From the NCBI RefSeq assembly GCF_021504595.1, contig NZ_JACSGT010000001.1, positions 496,001 to 560,000 on the forward strand: a DNA stretch of 64,000 nucleotides, given 5' to 3'. The position numbers were made by a program, and so were the translations under genes. This stretch comes from Chryseobacterium indicum (GTDB taxonomy: Bacteria > Bacteroidota > Bacteroidia > Flavobacteriales > Weeksellaceae). The notes beneath the pieces are model-generated. The model was not told the origin of the DNA. It worked only from the letters and a program-made list of their open reading frames with translations, and searched no databases. Shown piece by piece: positions 26,353 through 34,318 of the stretch. Positions within the stretch are counted from its first letter, which is position 1. The number at the start of each line of letters is the position of its first letter.

Positions 26353-27219
26353 ATGGAGAATTTAATTCAGGATACTACCGTTCAGAAACCAAAATGGATT
26401 CGTGTAAAACTTCCTACCGGAAAAAATTACCGAGAACTGAGAACTTTGGTTGATAAATATAAATTAAATACCATTTGCCAGAGCGGAAGCTGTCCGAATA
26501 TGGGCGAATGTTGGGGAGAAGGAACAGCTACTTTCATGATCCTTGGAAATATCTGTACCCGAAGCTGTGGATTTTGCGGGGTAAAAACCGGAAAACCAAT
26601 GGATGTAAACTGGGACGAACCTGAGAAAGTGGCACGTTCTATTAAATTAATGAAGATCAAGCACGCTGTTTTAACGTCTGTAGACCGTGATGATCTGAAA
26701 GATATGGGATCTATTCTCTGGGCAGAAACCGTAAATGCAGTAAGAAGAATTTCTCCGGGAACTACGATGGAAACTCTAATTCCGGACTTTCAGGGGATCA
26801 CAAAACACATCGACCGATTGGTGGATGTAGCTCCGGAAGTAATTTCTCACAACATGGAAACGGTAAAACGTCTGACAAGAGAAGTGAGAATTCAGGCAAA
26901 ATATGAAAGAAGTCTTGAGGTTTTAAGATATTTAAAAGAAGCAGGGCAGAGAAGAACAAAAACAGGCGTAATGCTTGGCTTAGGCGAAACTAAAGATGAG
27001 GTTTTCCAGACGATTGAAGACATCAGGAATGCAAATGTGGACGTAATTACTTTAGGACAGTATTTGCAGCCTACAAAAAAACACCTTCCCGTAAAGAAAT
27101 TCATTACTCCAGAAGAATTCGATGAATTTGGGGATTTTGCAAGAAGTTTAGGATTCAGGCATGTTGAAAGTTCGCCTTTGGTAAGAAGTTCTTATCACGC
27201 AGAAAAACATATTCATTAA
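26353..27219 (+). CDS. lipA: Lipoyl synthase
   Basis: This 288-residue radical-SAM enzyme inserts two sulfurs into octanoyl-lipoyl domains. The auxiliary 4Fe-4S cluster Cys are at 42, 47 and 53 ([12 protein letters not shown]), and the radical-SAM CxxxCxxC is at 68, 72 and 75 (CTRSCGFC). [23 protein letters not shown] and the C-terminal [13 protein letters not shown] are also typical. The partner lipB is not in the window. It is a single gene with its own promoter and a bidirectional terminator. Confidence 0.98.
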   Translation: MENLIQDTTVQKPKWIRVKLPTGKNYRELRTLVDKYKLNTICQSGSCPNMGECWGEGTATFMILGNICTRSCGFCGVKTGKPMDVNWDEPEKVARSIKLMKIKHAVLTSVDRDDLKDMGSILWAETVNAVRRISPGTTMETLIPDFQGITKHIDRLVDVAPEVISHNMETVKRLTREVRIQAKYERSLEVLRYLKEAGQRRTKTGVMLGLGETKDEVFQTIEDIRNANVDVITLGQYLQPTKKHLPVKKFITPEEFDEFGDFARSLGFRHVESSPLVRSSYHAEKHIH

Positions 27220-27223
27220 AATA

Positions 27224-27253
27224 AAAAATCGCTCTGTTTTCGGAGCGATTTTT
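27224..27253. terminator. Bidirectional terminator after lipA
   Basis: An 11-bp perfect stem (AAAAATCGCTC / GAGCGATTTTT) with an 8-nt loop between convergent lipA and the lipocalin gene. Confidence 0.85.
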
Positions 27254-27278
27254 ATTTTGTCTGATATTTTAATTCAGA

Positions 27279-27818
27279 TTAATTATGCTTAACCCAGATT
27301 AATTTATCTGTATTATAACCTATATTTTTTGCTTTTTCTAAAAATCTCTGACGGATGCTTTCAGGGATTTCTTTTGTTCGGGACAGAATCCAAAGATATT
27401 CCAGATTATTTCCCATAATCAGAGCATACTGATAATTATCATCAATATCAACAACATTATATCCTGCCCAAAACGGCTTAAAAAAAGAAACTTTCAGGCG
27501 TGCCTCATCTTCTTTTCCTACGAATCGTGCTTCACCAATGGATTCCTTCCACTCTTTTTTAACGTAGTTGTAGCCTTTGTTATCTACTTTTATCGTTCCG
27601 TTTGGATTTTTGGAGTAGGTTGCCGTTACATTATCCATATTTTTCTCAAATTTATAATCGAAACGGGCTATTTCATACCATGTTCCCAAATATTTATCGG
27701 CTTTAAAATTCTGTACAGCCGTTGCTCCTTTGGGAATCCCTACCGAACAGGAATTGAGAATAAATAATCCTAAAATACCCAAAGAAACAGGGATGGCTAT
27801 TTTCTGAAAAGTTTTCAT
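27279..27818 (-). CDS. Bacterial lipocalin (Blc-like) lipoprotein
   Basis: This 179-residue protein has a lipoprotein signal (ending LFILNSC). The lipocalin signatures are clear: the first motif YLGTWYEIARFDYKFEKN, strand TATYSKNPNGTIKVDN, a GEARFVG loop, the second motif YNVVDIDDNYQYALIMG, and LWILSRT near the end. Blc proteins sit on the outer membrane and bind lysophospholipids or fatty acids. The gap 27819-28092 upstream holds a decayed REP-like element (27984-28040) and no gene. Confidence 0.93.
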   Translation of the reverse strand: MKTFQKIAIPVSLGILGLFILNSCSVGIPKGATAVQNFKADKYLGTWYEIARFDYKFEKNMDNVTATYSKNPNGTIKVDNKGYNYVKKEWKESIGEARFVGKEDEARLKVSFFKPFWAGYNVVDIDDNYQYALIMGNNLEYLWILSRTKEIPESIRQRFLEKAKNIGYNTDKLIWVKHN

Positions 27819-27983
27819 TATAAGATATTTTTAAGTAGAATGGATTCTTCAAAAATGATGCCTGAAAGTTTAATGGATGACTTTAATTTTTAAACTCAAC
27901 TCTTCGATTTCACTTAAACTAAGATCACAAAAAATGAGATCTTCAATTTTATCTGAATACTTTTGTTTTAATGCTGAATCTTT

Positions 27984-28040
27984 GCAGCCCGACTTGAACG
28001 GAGTTCTTTTTGTGAAACAAAAAAGCGGGAGCGGAAGACT
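27984..28040. repeat. Decayed REP-like element
   Basis: GCAGCCCGACTTGAACGGAG on one side and GCGGGAGCGGAAGAC on the other frame a small stem of T/A runs. It resembles the REP-like elements at 17028 and 48125 in plan (conserved flanks, variable stem) but is shorter and in reverse orientation. The assignment is tentative. Confidence 0.45.
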
Positions 28041-28092
28041 TAAATGAGAGAAAAGTAAAGGCTTTTATCGAAGTTTTAAGCTGCCCAAAAAA

Positions 28093-28827
28093 TCAGGAAA
28101 AAACTTTCAGGAAATTGTCTTTGAAACTTCCGGAAACTTCAATTTCCGTATGGTCGGAAAGAGTTACGGTTCCGCTTTTGTGGTAAGATTTCACAAAACC
28201 GGTATTGATAATGTGGGAGCGGTGAACCCTCACAAAAGGATTTTCCAGCAGATCATCGAAATGTTTTAAAAAACGGCAGACCATTTTTTTAGAACCATCG
28301 GTAAGATACACCTGCGTGAAATTTCCATCTGCCTGAAGTCTTACAATATCTTCCGTTTTCACCACATCGAAACCCTGCAAAGTCGGGAGAATCAACTGTT
28401 GTTTTTCGGGTTTTAATTTTAAATTTTCGAGAAGGATTTTATTCCGGTTGAGTTCTTCTTTGCTTTCCAGACTTTCTGCCACTTTATTAACAGCTAAAAT
28501 AAGCTCCTGAATGTCAATTGGTTTTAAAATATAATAACTTGCCGATTTATTAAGAGCCTGCAAAGAATATTGAGAAAATGCCGTAATAAAAATCGTTTCA
28601 TAGGAAAATTCTTTGGTTGCTTCCAAAACATCAAAAGCATTTCCGAAAGGCATTTCAACGTCCAGAAAAACCAGTTGCGGCTGTTTCTCGGCAATCAGTG
28701 GAACGGCTTCTTTGATATTTTCCGCTTCACCCAAAATTTCAATCTGTGGACAGTATTTGGTGAGATAATTCCTCAGAACATCTCTTGCAATAAGTTCATC
28801 GTCTACAATTACAGCTTTTATTTTCAT
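28093..28827 (-). CDS. LytTR-family response regulator
   Basis: This 244-residue protein has a receiver domain with acidic pocket D9-D10 and phospho-acceptor Asp56 (VFLDVEMP), and SYYILKPID with the conserved Lys. A C-terminal LytTR DNA-binding domain (about 140-244) has LQADGNFTQVYLTDG, FVRVHRSHIIN and the final LSDHTEIEVSGSFKDNFL. It is the last gene of an operon with a LytS-like kinase. LytTR proteins bind two direct repeats one to two helical turns apart; such repeats lie upstream of two neighbouring operons (31412-31443, 33533-33564). Confidence 0.93.
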   Translation of the reverse strand: MKIKAVIVDDELIARDVLRNYLTKYCPQIEILGEAENIKEAVPLIAEKQPQLVFLDVEMPFGNAFDVLEATKEFSYETIFITAFSQYSLQALNKSASYYILKPIDIQELILAVNKVAESLESKEELNRNKILLENLKLKPEKQQLILPTLQGFDVVKTEDIVRLQADGNFTQVYLTDGSKKMVCRFLKHFDDLLENPFVRVHRSHIINTGFVKSYHKSGTVTLSDHTEIEVSGSFKDNFLKVFS

Positions 28828-28870
28828 ACTTTAGGTTTTAGGTGGAAGATTTTTAGGTTGCGGAAAAAAA

Positions 28871-29587
28871 CTATTGATATTTTCCGTTGGAGAATTTTAA
28901 AGTTTTGTAGGTTGTTTTTGAGGTTTCAAAGTCTTTGCAATCTCCGTTAACCGGTTTTGTTCTTCTCTTTATATGTTGAGTTTTTATGACAAGATCCGTA
29001 AAATTAGCGGTTGTTTTTTTGTCGAGATCTATTGTGGAAGTGGTCTCATGAAACGCTCCATTACATCTTGTGTCCCATTCTCCGCCGTACGAATACACTT
29101 CGAATCTGTTTAGAATTTTTTTCAGGCTTCCGTTTTCTCTGTAAAAAAGAGAAAATTCTTCTGTTGAATAAGGATTCGGCTGGCTTTGTCCCCGAAAGCT
29201 GACTCTGATTCCGAAAGCACGGATGTCTTTACTTACTGTATATAAACCTGTATCAATCGTTATTCCGCTTATTCCAATCGCATCCGAAGTAATTTCTTCG
29301 GGATCGTAATATTTATTTTTAATACTGCCTTTTTCATCGGTAATCAGGATGTAATTTCTTACAGTATACATTCCTTCATCTTCCTGTCCATCGAAAATGG
29401 GCAATACAACAATGTAAGAATCTTTCTCATTTGGCATTTTCTTTTCCGTGTAAAACTCTGTTCTAATCTGTGATTTATTTATTTTCAGTGTTTTAACAAC
29501 AGTTTCAAAACGGGCAGAATTGATTTCCTGTCCGAACATCACGAAAGATGAAATTAAAAATACAAAGGCTAAAATTTTTCTCTTCAT
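28871..29587 (-). CDS. Secreted hypothetical protein between kinase and regulator
   Basis: This 238-residue protein has a signal peptide (ending SFVMFGQ). The body is beta-rich with segments such as IVVLPIFDGQEDEGMYTVRN, GISGITIDTGLYTV and FGIRVSFRG. Two Cys near the C-terminal third could form a disulfide. I do not recognise a family. It lies 7 bp after the kinase stop and 43 bp before the response regulator, so it belongs to the operon. A periplasmic accessory or ligand-sensing role for the kinase is an inference from position only. Confidence 0.75.
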   Translation of the reverse strand: MKRKILAFVFLISSFVMFGQEINSARFETVVKTLKINKSQIRTEFYTEKKMPNEKDSYIVVLPIFDGQEDEGMYTVRNYILITDEKGSIKNKYYDPEEITSDAIGISGITIDTGLYTVSKDIRAFGIRVSFRGQSQPNPYSTEEFSLFYRENGSLKKILNRFEVYSYGGEWDTRCNGAFHETTSTIDLDKKTTANFTDLVIKTQHIKRRTKPVNGDCKDFETSKTTYKTLKFSNGKYQ

Positions 29588-29594
29588 TCAGTGG

Positions 29595-31373
29595 TTACAA
29601 TACATTTAATTTCAAAATAACCAAAACGCCGGAATTATTTTCTTTATCTTTCACCATGCATGAAATCTCTTTTTTATACAGATCGTTTAACAGATCGATT
29701 CTTTCGAGGGTGTTTTTCATTCCGCGGCCTTTTCTGGTTTTCTGATGTTCCGTTTTCTGTTTTTTGCTTTCCTCAATCCCGATTCCGTTGTCTTCAATTA
29801 TAATTTTGAGCTGTTCGTTTTCTTTTTCAAAACTAAGGTTCAAAAATCCTTTGGTTGTTCTGTAACGCAAACCATGCCATATTGCGTTTTCTAAAAATGG
29901 CTGAACCAGCATTCCGGGAACTTTTAGACTTTGAGTGTTTAAACTTTCGTCTACATCAATTTCATAATCAAATTTATCGACAAAACGTGTTTTTTCCAAA
30001 GCCAGATAATTCTGCAACAGATCCAGCTCCTGCTGAAACGGAATGAAATCTTCGGTGGAATTTTCCATCACGCCGCGCATTAGTTTAGAAAATTTGGTTA
30101 AATATTGGTTGGCTTCCAGTTCATTATTGGTCGCAATAAAATGATTCACAGAATTTAAGCTGTTAAAAATAAAATGCGGATTCATTTCGCGGCGCAGCGA
30201 CTGCAAAGCGATTTTTTTATTCTTGATCTGAACTTTTTTAAGGGTTCTGAAAATGAAGATTATCAATCCAATCAGAACAATCAATGCAAAAATCAAACTG
30301 TAGTTGAAAACATTTTTCTTGCGGATGAGTTCATCTTTTAGTTGTTTTTCCTTTTCCAGTTGAGCAATTCGCTGTTCGGTATCCTCCAGAATCTTTTCGT
30401 CGACCAGACTTTTGTCTTTTGAAACCAGATCCGGCAGTTTTCCGAGAAAATCACGGTATAATTTTACTGAAGCATCCGTATTTTCGGAAACGTTATACAA
30501 ACTGTCGAGCTTTTTTACACTTTTCTGTGCTTCCAGTGTATGACCTTTTTCAAGCGCAATTCCGTAAGATTTTTTTAACAGATCAATGGCTTCTTTCGGA
30601 TCATTTTTTTTGATGTAAATATCGGCAAGCTCTTGGATTTGTTCCACCTGTTTTTTAGAATTTTCTTTAACGAAATCTTCTTTTAAAACGGTCTTTTTTG
30701 CTTCAATTGCTTTGTCGAATTTTTTATTTTCAACGTAAAAATCCGTTAATTTCTGGTTGATTTCCAATGCCTGTTGCGGTGCTTCTTTTTTAGAAATTTT
30801 ATAGGCATTCGTAAGATTTACTTCCGCTTTCGGAATATCATTCTGCTGAATATTAATGTCTGCCATTTGTGTGTAATTCGCAGCCAGTTCGCCTTTATCT
30901 TTTTCCTTTTCGTTAAGCTGTATATTATTCTGGATCGCTTCTTCTTTAGCTTCCGCAGAATTGACGGAAAGTCTGGTCACGTCATTGGAATTTAAGGCAC
31001 GGCTTTTAGAATAACTTACTTCTGCGGCTCTGTTGTAATTGCTGATTGCCGGAGAAATTTTGTTCTGCTTTTCCTGAGACTTTGCCAGTTTTCGGCTTGC
31101 CTTTTCAATATTCGGTTTGTCGTTTAATTTTTCGTAGATATTTTTGGCTTTGGTGTAATATTCTTCACTTTTCTGAAAGTTCCCGTTGTTGAAAAACGAT
31201 TCTCCGATGTTGTAGTAAGAATCTGCCAGTGAAGATTCGTCTTTAGTATCGACCGCTTTTTTTAATCTTTTGCTTTGCGTCTGAACTTCCTGAACAACAT
31301 TACTGCTCTGGGAAAACAGGAGATTTCCCAAAAACATCAATACAAAAAGGACAAAAAGCCGGATCATTTTCAT
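29595..31373 (-). CDS. TPR-containing LytS/YpdA-type sensor histidine kinase
   Basis: This 592-residue protein has a signal peptide, then about 300 residues of periplasmic TPR-like helices (ADSYYNIGESFFNNGNFQKSEEYY, YTQMADINIQQNDIPKAEVNL, ELADIYIKKNDPKEAIDLL). A short coiled coil, one transmembrane helix (about 350-376) and a His_kinase (PF06580) domain follow, with His400 in REMNPHFIFNSLNS, and an HATPase region (PFLENAIWHGL, IEDNGIGI, GRGMKNTLERI). It heads an operon with a secreted protein and a LytTR regulator. The start may be ATG 31373 or the second ATG at 31367. Confidence 0.9.
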   Translation of the reverse strand: MKMIRLFVLFVLMFLGNLLFSQSSNVVQEVQTQSKRLKKAVDTKDESSLADSYYNIGESFFNNGNFQKSEEYYTKAKNIYEKLNDKPNIEKASRKLAKSQEKQNKISPAISNYNRAAEVSYSKSRALNSNDVTRLSVNSAEAKEEAIQNNIQLNEKEKDKGELAANYTQMADINIQQNDIPKAEVNLTNAYKISKKEAPQQALEINQKLTDFYVENKKFDKAIEAKKTVLKEDFVKENSKKQVEQIQELADIYIKKNDPKEAIDLLKKSYGIALEKGHTLEAQKSVKKLDSLYNVSENTDASVKLYRDFLGKLPDLVSKDKSLVDEKILEDTEQRIAQLEKEKQLKDELIRKKNVFNYSLIFALIVLIGLIIFIFRTLKKVQIKNKKIALQSLRREMNPHFIFNSLNSVNHFIATNNELEANQYLTKFSKLMRGVMENSTEDFIPFQQELDLLQNYLALEKTRFVDKFDYEIDVDESLNTQSLKVPGMLVQPFLENAIWHGLRYRTTKGFLNLSFEKENEQLKIIIEDNGIGIEESKKQKTEHQKTRKGRGMKNTLERIDLLNDLYKKEISCMVKDKENNSGVLVILKLNVL

Positions 31374-31377
31374 AAAA

Positions 31378-31385
31378 CAAAGATA
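31378..31385 (-). promoter_or_regulatory. -7 promoter element TATCTTTG of the kinase operon
   Basis: A perfect TAnnTTTG on the minus strand ends 4 nt before the kinase ATG at 31373. Transcription would start at or inside the start codon, favouring a leaderless mRNA or the second ATG at 31367. Confidence 0.5.
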
Positions 31386-31411
31386 TACATATATATAATG
31401 TGCAAAAAATT

Positions 31412-31443
31412 ATTCACCAAGTGAAATTCTTCATTCACCAAGT
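31412..31443. promoter_or_regulatory. Direct repeat operator 1 (ATTCACCAAGT x2, 21-bp period), candidate LytTR site
   Basis: ATTCACCAAGT at 31412-31422 and at 31433-31443, exactly 21 bp apart. The second copy ends 28 bp before the -7 element at 31472. The same arrangement is found at 33533-33564. The divergent kinase operon starts about 40 bp away, so autoregulation is also possible. Confidence 0.7.
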
Positions 31444-31471
31444 TTCGTATTTTCTGCGGGATTTATGAGGC

Positions 31472-31479
31472 TAAGTTTG
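31472..31479 (+). promoter_or_regulatory. -7 promoter element TAAGTTTG
   Basis: A perfect TAnnTTTG 24 nt upstream of the ATG at 31504. The upstream -33 region is replaced by the direct repeats, as expected for an activator-dependent promoter. Confidence 0.6.
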
Positions 31480-31503
31480 TGGCATAATTCAAATTTAATC
31501 ATC

Positions 31504-32889
31504 ATGAAAAATTTATCTTTTTTAAACAGAAGTACATTAGTTTACCTTTTCTCTTCAACATTTCTTTTCAATATCTCAAAAGCGCAGTTAGGAGTTTCTT
31601 CAGGCTCTGTTTCCCATACGGTGAGCAACGGTCTTTCAAGTGCAAATGAAAGTGGATTTCTTAACGAAAACACGATTATTGTAGAAGATTTTATGAATTA
31701 CCACAAACATCAGATTAAAATTCCGAAGAAAAATGAAGTGGCTTTAAGCATTGATTATGACAATACAATTCTGAATTCGGACGACAATTTTTTACTGCAA
31801 ATCGGGCTCGCAACGCAAAATTTATCAAATCGTCAGAATTCGAACAAAGTAAATGTTTCTCTGGTAATCGATAACAGCGGATCGATGGGTGGCGGAAAGC
31901 TTGAAAAAGTAAAAAAGGCACTGAAAGTTTTTGTAAAAGAATTGAAACCTGAAGATCTCATTTCCATTGTAAAATTTGATGATACTGCGAATCTTGTTTT
32001 AAAATCATCAAAAATAAAAGAGGTTGCCGGAAATTTAGATGCAATTATTGAAAGTATTTATCCTTCGGGTTCCACCAATATTCATTCGGGAATGATGATG
32101 GGTTATTCTGAAGCGCAAAAACACAATACCAAAGACTACAACAGCAAAGTAATTCTTCTTACCGATGGAATGACAAATTCCGGAATTACCGATCCTGAAA
32201 CAATTTTGAAACAGTCGAAAGAATTTAATGACAGAGGAATAGACATCAGTACGATCGGAGTCGGGCAACAACTGGATTTCGATCTGTTAAGGAGAATCGC
32301 TACTTACGGAAGAGGCTCCAATTATTTTATCGGAGATGCTGAAGAAGATATTCAAAAGACCTTTAAAGATGAATTGGAAAGCCTTTTATACAATATCGGG
32401 AAAAAGCCGAAACTAACGATTAATCTTCCTGAAGGAATGAAAATTAAAACATTTTACGGTTATCAGCCAAAATATATTTCTGATCATCAAATAGAAGTAG
32501 AACTTGAAAATTTAGATTGCGGACAAACCCAGATTTTCCTGATGGAAGTTGAGAAAAATGAATTAGAAAATTCTTTAATTACGGCTTCTTTGGTTTATGA
32601 AAAGAATGATGAAGTGAAAAATATTTCTTCTAAAAAAGAATATGATGAAATGACGGAAACAACTCAACAAGAATTAAAGAAAAATTTTCAGATTGCTAAA
32701 ATGACGACAGCACTCAAAAAAGCAGCAAAAGATTTTTCACAATCCAATATCGGAAATAGCAAAAATTCGATGCAAAACATCATCCGTTATTATCAGTCTT
32801 TCTGCGATAAAAATGATGAAGATCTGAAGAGAATTTATAATATCGCCTTAAAATATTCATCCGGACAACGCACAAAATCTTATTATTAA
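31504..32889 (+). CDS. Secreted von Willebrand factor A domain protein
   Basis: The ATG at 31504 opens a signal peptide (ending ISKAQ); an upstream in-frame ATG at 31465 would precede the -7 element and is rejected. The 461-residue protein has a VWA domain from about residue 117 with an intact MIDAS motif DNSGS (Asp123, Ser125, Ser127), the threonine strand GSTNIHSGMMMGY, and LLTDGMTNSG. A C-terminal beta-then-helical region follows. It should bind a protein ligand through a metal ion at the surface or periplasm. Its promoter carries the candidate LytTR direct repeats. Confidence 0.88.
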   Translation: MKNLSFLNRSTLVYLFSSTFLFNISKAQLGVSSGSVSHTVSNGLSSANESGFLNENTIIVEDFMNYHKHQIKIPKKNEVALSIDYDNTILNSDDNFLLQIGLATQNLSNRQNSNKVNVSLVIDNSGSMGGGKLEKVKKALKVFVKELKPEDLISIVKFDDTANLVLKSSKIKEVAGNLDAIIESIYPSGSTNIHSGMMMGYSEAQKHNTKDYNSKVILLTDGMTNSGITDPETILKQSKEFNDRGIDISTIGVGQQLDFDLLRRIATYGRGSNYFIGDAEEDIQKTFKDELESLLYNIGKKPKLTINLPEGMKIKTFYGYQPKYISDHQIEVELENLDCGQTQIFLMEVEKNELENSLITASLVYEKNDEVKNISSKKEYDEMTETTQQELKKNFQIAKMTTALKKAAKDFSQSNIGNSKNSMQNIIRYYQSFCDKNDEDLKRIYNIALKYSSGQRTKSYY

Positions 32890-32986
32890 ATCTTTTGGGC
32901 AATCTCAATTTTTTATCAACTCTTATATGAAAAAAATGTAATATGAAAATTGAGATTCTGTTAACAGTCAATCATTTAGCAATGTC

Positions 32987-32994
32987 TACATTTG
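32987..32994 (+). promoter_or_regulatory. -7 promoter element TACATTTG
   Basis: A perfect TAnnTTTG 20 nt upstream of the lipoprotein ATG at 33015. It shows that this gene has its own promoter, without the direct repeats of its neighbours. Confidence 0.55.
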
Positions 32995-33014
32995 CTGCAT
33001 ACCAAGACATAATT

Positions 33015-33368
33015 ATGAAAAAGCAGCTTTACTTTCTTCTTGTACCTGTATTATTCCTGCAGAGTTGTTCGTTTCTTGAACAGAACAATTTCATTGAAAC
33101 CAAGATCATTTCCAGCGATCTCAATGAAAAAATTGTTTATAAATTTTATCAGACCGGACTTAACGATTACAAAGTAGATTTTTACTCGGTAGATCAGTCC
33201 GGTTCTACCAAGCTTTTTGAACATGATATCGACGATGCGAATGTAACATCTGATCCGTATAATATTTCAGAAAAAAATGATGAGCTCATCATCCGAACCA
33301 CACTTTTCTCCGAAGTAAAAAAACTGGTCACACCAAGCGGAAAATCAATTATTCTTACCAATAGATAA
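33015..33368 (+). CDS. Small uncharacterised lipoprotein
   Basis: The ATG at 33015 gives MKKQLYFLLVPVLFLQSC, a typical lipoprotein signal; longer readings to 32943 pass through the promoter and are rejected. The ~100-residue mature part is beta-rich and polar (IIRTTLFSEVKKLVTPSGKSIILTN at the end). No family was recognised. It lies between the two VWA/SIMPL transcription units but has its own promoter and terminator, so it may not belong to that system. Confidence 0.75.
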   Translation: MKKQLYFLLVPVLFLQSCSFLEQNNFIETKIISSDLNEKIVYKFYQTGLNDYKVDFYSVDQSGSTKLFEHDIDDANVTSDPYNISEKNDELIIRTTLFSEVKKLVTPSGKSIILTNR

Positions 33369-33394
33369 ACAGTTCTTTTCAGGACTGTTTTTTT
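33367..33394 (+). terminator. Rho-independent terminator
   Basis: A 9-bp stem (AAACAGTTC / GGACTGTTT, one G-U) with a 6-nt loop and a T-tract, overlapping the stop codon of the lipoprotein gene. Confidence 0.75.
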
Positions 33395-33423
33395 ATATTC
33401 ATCACAAAACATTATTTTCAGTT

Positions 33424-33512
33424 ATCATTTGCTGAACGAAGTGCACTTGCGAACGAATAATATTCACAATAATTTCAATGAAAATCTTTGCGACCATTGC
33501 ATTAAAATAATC
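33424..33512. repeat. Single degenerate copy of the TTTGCTGA...TTGCGAAC repeat
   Basis: TATCATTTGCTGA followed by CTTGCGAACGAA and a GCGACCATTGCATTAAAAT tail matches the core of the arrays at 48301 and 55123. It lies directly upstream of the second direct-repeat operator. Confidence 0.6.
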
Positions 33513-33532
33513 ATCATTTCCAATTTTTTTTG

Positions 33533-33564
33533 ATTTCACCAAGCCAAACCATCATTTCACCAAG
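33533..33564. promoter_or_regulatory. Direct repeat operator 2 (ATTTCACCAAG x2, 21-bp period), candidate LytTR site
   Basis: ATTTCACCAAG at 33533-33543 and at 33554-33564, exactly 21 bp apart, differing from operator 1 by one base. The second copy ends 28 bp before the candidate -7 element TAATTTTA at 33593. Confidence 0.7.
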
Positions 33565-33592
33565 TCTCCCGATTTTCAGTTTTAAATCGGCG

Positions 33593-33600
33593 TAATTTTA
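33593..33600 (+). promoter_or_regulatory. Near-consensus -7 element TAATTTTA of the SIMPL-VWA operon
   Basis: It matches TAnnTTTG at 7 of 8 positions (final A instead of G), 32 nt before the ATG at 33633. Its distance from the direct repeats matches that at 31472 to within one base. A weak -7 fits an activator-dependent promoter. Confidence 0.5.
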
Positions 33601-33632
33601 CTCTAGAAGTTTAAAATTAAAAAAAGAAAATT

Positions 33633-34307
33633 ATGAAACTGAGACATTTTTTACTGATCGGATTATTTCTGATAGGAGGTCTGATCAACGCACAGGAAAC
33701 AAAGAAAAATTTCATCGAAGTAACCGGAATTGCAGAAATGGAAGTGGAACCGGATGAAATTATTTTCAATGTAGGAATTAAAGGAGATAACAAAAATCAG
33801 CTTGCCGAGAACGAAAAACAGCTTTTTGAAATCATTAAAAACAACGGAGTAAAAAACGAAGACATCAAATTCAAATCGATGTACCAGAATATTTATTCCA
33901 AAACGAAAATTTTCACTAAGAATCTTCAGTTTAAAGTAACAAAGAAGACCGATATGGGAAATCTTTTTGAAAACCTGAATCAGAAGTGGGTTAGCAACGT
34001 CAACATTGCGGAAATTAAAAACACAAAAATCACAGATTTCAGAAAAACCGTAAAAATCAATGCTCTAAAAGCGGCAAAAGATAAGGCAGACTATCTTCTG
34101 GAAAGTATGGGCAAGAGAACCGGAACTCCTCTTGAGATCATAGAAATTGAAGACTATACCAGTGATATGATCATGCCGATGAACTTCAGAGCAAAAGTAT
34201 CCAATATCCAGCTTGAAGCAGCAGATTCTAATGTAGATTATTCTTTTGAAAATATCGATAACATCAAGCTGAAATACAGCATTAAAACAAAATACGAAAT
34301 CCTTTAA
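33633..34307 (+). CDS. Secreted SIMPL (DUF541) domain protein
   Basis: This 224-residue protein has a signal peptide (ending GLINAQ) and a full SIMPL/DUF541 domain: IEVTGIAEMEVEPDEIIFNVGI at the start, the ladder of paired strands, RKTVKINALKAAKDKADYLLESMGK and a final beta strand. Family members (BP26/OMP28) form ring-like oligomers in the periplasm or outer membrane; their function is poorly known. It is followed 11 bp later by a VWA gene, forming a two-gene operon downstream of direct-repeat operator 2. Confidence 0.9.
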   Translation: MKLRHFLLIGLFLIGGLINAQETKKNFIEVTGIAEMEVEPDEIIFNVGIKGDNKNQLAENEKQLFEIIKNNGVKNEDIKFKSMYQNIYSKTKIFTKNLQFKVTKKTDMGNLFENLNQKWVSNVNIAEIKNTKITDFRKTVKINALKAAKDKADYLLESMGKRTGTPLEIIEIEDYTSDMIMPMNFRAKVSNIQLEAADSNVDYSFENIDNIKLKYSIKTKYEIL

Positions 34308-34318
34308 AACACAAAATC

